From: Nitrospiria bacterium
GTDB taxonomy: Bacteria > Nitrospirota > CAKKRA01 > 9FT-COMBO-42-15
Reading direction: 5' to 3'
NCBI GenBank assembly: GCA_919903585.1
Contig: CAKKST010000186.1
Span: 1-5,540 of the forward strand
Length of the DNA stretch: 5,540 nt
This document shows positions 3,954-5,540 of the stretch, in pieces. The notes under the pieces were generated by a model. The model was not told where the DNA came from. It did no database searches and saw only the letters and a list, made by a program, of their open reading frames with translations. A program made the position numbers and the translations under genes. Numbering within the stretch: the stretch's first letter is position 1; every line of letters starts with the position of its first letter.

Positions 3954-5540
3954 TTTTGCACCCCTGCAGCAAGATTCAATCCCAGCCTCTCCAGAGTCTC
4001 CTCCTTTGGCATCCCTGTTTCCCTCTCCCATCCATGCAAATCATAATATTCATCAAGCGCCTCATTAAACTTTTCTCTGTCTATCTTTAGGTTCTTTGTA
4101 TACTCATCAAGCCCCTCATTCATTATTAAAGGATTAAAATATCTCTCAGGCAAGGTATCATCTTTTCTTGTAATACCCTCTCTTACAAGGAACATTCTCT
4201 CTATTGTTGTTATGCGTTCGCCAACACCAAATACCTCCTCTGGTGTAAGTTCAATCCCTGTGCCGAGCCTTATCAAATCAGAATAGACCTTAAAGTCCCA
4301 TACACCCGGCAGGCAGTGAAAGAGTATCAGCTTGCACATTCCCATTGCATCAAAGAGTCCGAGATACGACTCCCACCACCAGACAACCCTTCCTTTTCCT
4401 TTGTAGCCATGCGGATTCGGGTCAACATGTCCGCCATAGATATCCTCAAGCTGCTCTGCCTTTAACTCAAATGCCTCCCAAGGACACCTGCTCCTTAGAT
4501 GGTCAGCTCCTCTCGTTGATACTGCCATGCCAAGCGCATAGGCAGTAAGAAACCTCAAATCAACAGGACATGACTGCGGCATATTTTTTATCCATGAAAT
4601 ATATCTTGCAGATTCTTTGCCAAACCTCTTTACACATTCTTTGGCGCCGTCAGCAAGTATATTGCCAAAATCCTTTCTCTCTCCAATCTGCCTTATTAAT
4701 TCCATAACAATATCTGCCTTGCCCCAATCAAGTTCTATGCCATCAGTGTCAGACTTTGTGATTATCCCGTTTTTATAAAGCTCAATTGACCATGCAATCA
4801 TATTACCTGTTGAACAGGCATCAAGCCCATATCTGTTTAAAAGGTCATTTATCAATAAAACAGACTCCATCTCTTTGATGCCGCATAAAGGACCGAGATT
4901 TCCGATAACACTGTATTCAGGCCCTTCGCCTGATAATCCTTTATTCGGCCCCTCTTTTATCAGATACTTGTGTCTGCATGCTACTGTGCAGGAAAAACAT
5001 CCGTGTCTGCCGTCATAATATTTTGTCCTTAATGTCTCTGGCGATATATCAATATTCTCTGTAAAGCGGGATGAAAGACCATTGTATGTCCTTCCCATCT
5101 CAATATTGTTGTTTATTACATCATAGAGATGGCTTGTGCCGTATTTGCTTAATGCCTCTATGAGAAACTCCTTTTTCACCCTCTCATTTATATTTTTAGT
5201 ATACTCCTTAAATCCTGCAGGGTCATGGGCGTCAATCTTCTGCGTCCCTTTCACAACAACTGCCTTTAATTTCTTTGAGCCCATAACAGCGCCCATGCCT
5301 GTCCTTGCAGCAGCGCCCTTTTTACCGTGCATCACTGATGCGAAGCGGACAAGATTCTCACCTCCCTGTCCAATGCAGAGCATCTGCGCATCACTGCCAT
5401 ATTCCTTTTCTAAGGCATCCCTTGTCTCATGGCTGTCTTTACCCCAAAGATTTCCTGCATCCTTTATAACTACCTTATTATCAGTAACCTCAAGATAAAC
5501 AGGGGCATCAGCCTTCCCTTTTATCATCAGATAGTCAATA
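3950..5540 (-). CDS. Aldehyde:ferredoxin oxidoreductase family protein (N-terminus beyond right edge)
   Basis: The frame is open to the right edge (…IDYLMIKGKAD), so the ATG at 5525-5527 is internal. About 530 residues are present, and roughly 90-110 N-terminal residues are missing compared with the 600-plus-residue family. These oxygen-sensitive enzymes carry a tungsto- or molybdo-bispterin and one 4Fe-4S cluster and interconvert aldehydes and carboxylic acids with ferredoxin; some relatives (BamB) act on benzoyl-CoA. Counting from the Met at 5525-5527, CFSCTVAC (177-184) is the CxxCxxxC cluster motif and Cys398 in MGMCK the fourth ligand. STRGADHLR (337-345) is the pterin-contacting motif, and GEGPEYSVIGNLGPLCG (200-216) is another family signature. 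The C-terminus (REGITRKDDTLPERYF, ERLGLN) is typical and complete. The stop overlaps the next start as ATGA, so the reductase is translationally coupled. The substrate is unknown. No ferredoxin or cofactor gene is visible. Confidence 0.94.
   Translation of the reverse strand, partial: IDYLMIKGKADAPVYLEVTDNKVVIKDAGNLWGKDSHETRDALEKEYGSDAQMLCIGQGGENLVRFASVMHGKKGAAARTGMGAVMGSKKLKAVVVKGTQKIDAHDPAGFKEYTKNINERVKKEFLIEALSKYGTSHLYDVINNNIEMGRTYNGLSSRFTENIDISPETLRTKYYDGRHGCFSCTVACRHKYLIKEGPNKGLSGEGPEYSVIGNLGPLCGIKEMESVLLINDLLNRYGLDACSTGNMIAWSIELYKNGIITKSDTDGIELDWGKADIVMELIRQIGERKDFGNILADGAKECVKRFGKESARYISWIKNMPQSCPVDLRFLTAYALGMAVSTRGADHLRSRCPWEAFELKAEQLEDIYGGHVDPNPHGYKGKGRVVWWWESYLGLFDAMGMCKLILFHCLPGVWDFKVYSDLIRLGTGIELTPEEVFGVGERITTIERMFLVREGITRKDDTLPERYFNPLIMNEGLDEYTKNLKIDREKFNEALDEYYDLHGWERETGMPKEETLERLGLNLAAGVQK

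Noticed and set aside
3954..4031. A start for the PanE-like protein 26 codons upstream
   Set aside because: The extension is Gly/Cys-rich with no family counterpart, overlaps the AOR coding end deeply, and the internal ATG has the proper ribosome binding site and begins the Rossmann strand.

Overview
The window comes from a bacterium of moderate, somewhat AT-leaning base composition. It probably belongs to an uncultured anaerobic lineage. The reason is a tungsten/molybdenum-type aldehyde:ferredoxin oxidoreductase (AOR) together with several families of small dispersed palindromes, a combination often seen in Desulfobacterota- and Nitrospirota-like genomes. This placement is an inference; the window holds no phylogenetic marker gene. 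All six recognisable genes lie on the minus strand and read from right to left. Both end genes run off the window.

In transcription order: (1) an AOR-family enzyme whose N-terminus is beyond the right edge (3950-5540); (2) a PanE/ApbA-type ketopantoate reductase-family oxidoreductase (3000-3953), joined to the AOR by an ATGA overlap; (3) and (4) two paralogous, cysteine-containing small proteins of the uncharacterised TIGR04076 family (2639-2917 and 2293-2562); (5) a complete beta-ketoacyl synthase with an intact Cys-His-Lys-His active site (1037-2293), overlapping the previous gene by one base (TAATG); (6) a second ketosynthase-like protein (1-896, C-terminus beyond the left edge) in which the nucleophilic cysteine is replaced by serine. 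Genes 5 and 6 look like the KS-alpha and KS-beta (chain length factor, CLF) subunits of a type II polyketide synthase or a related divergent fatty acid synthase, rather than housekeeping FabF.

The three non-overlapping junctions are all occupied by palindromic repeat sequence: G/C-rich hairpins at 931-1023 between KS-alpha and CLF, a TTGACCC-type repeat at 2581-2635, and a GACAGGCG hairpin plus another G/C-rich element at 2936-3013. The last of these supplies the stop codon and final residues of the reductase. A further perfect 30-bp palindrome (688-717) sits in frame inside the CLF gene and looks like an inserted peptide-coding mobile palindrome.

Working model (inference): the genes form one or two co-transcribed units of an anaerobe's acyl or polyketide pathway, with KS-alpha/CLF building a chain, AOR and the PanE-like enzyme doing redox steps on acid/aldehyde or 2-oxo intermediates, and the TIGR04076 pair in an unknown accessory role. 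No acyl carrier protein, malonyl transferase, ketoreductase or cyclase is visible, so the product cannot be named. No RNA gene, CRISPR array, transposase, convincing promoter or convincing terminator was found, and there is no gene-free stretch longer than 300 bases.
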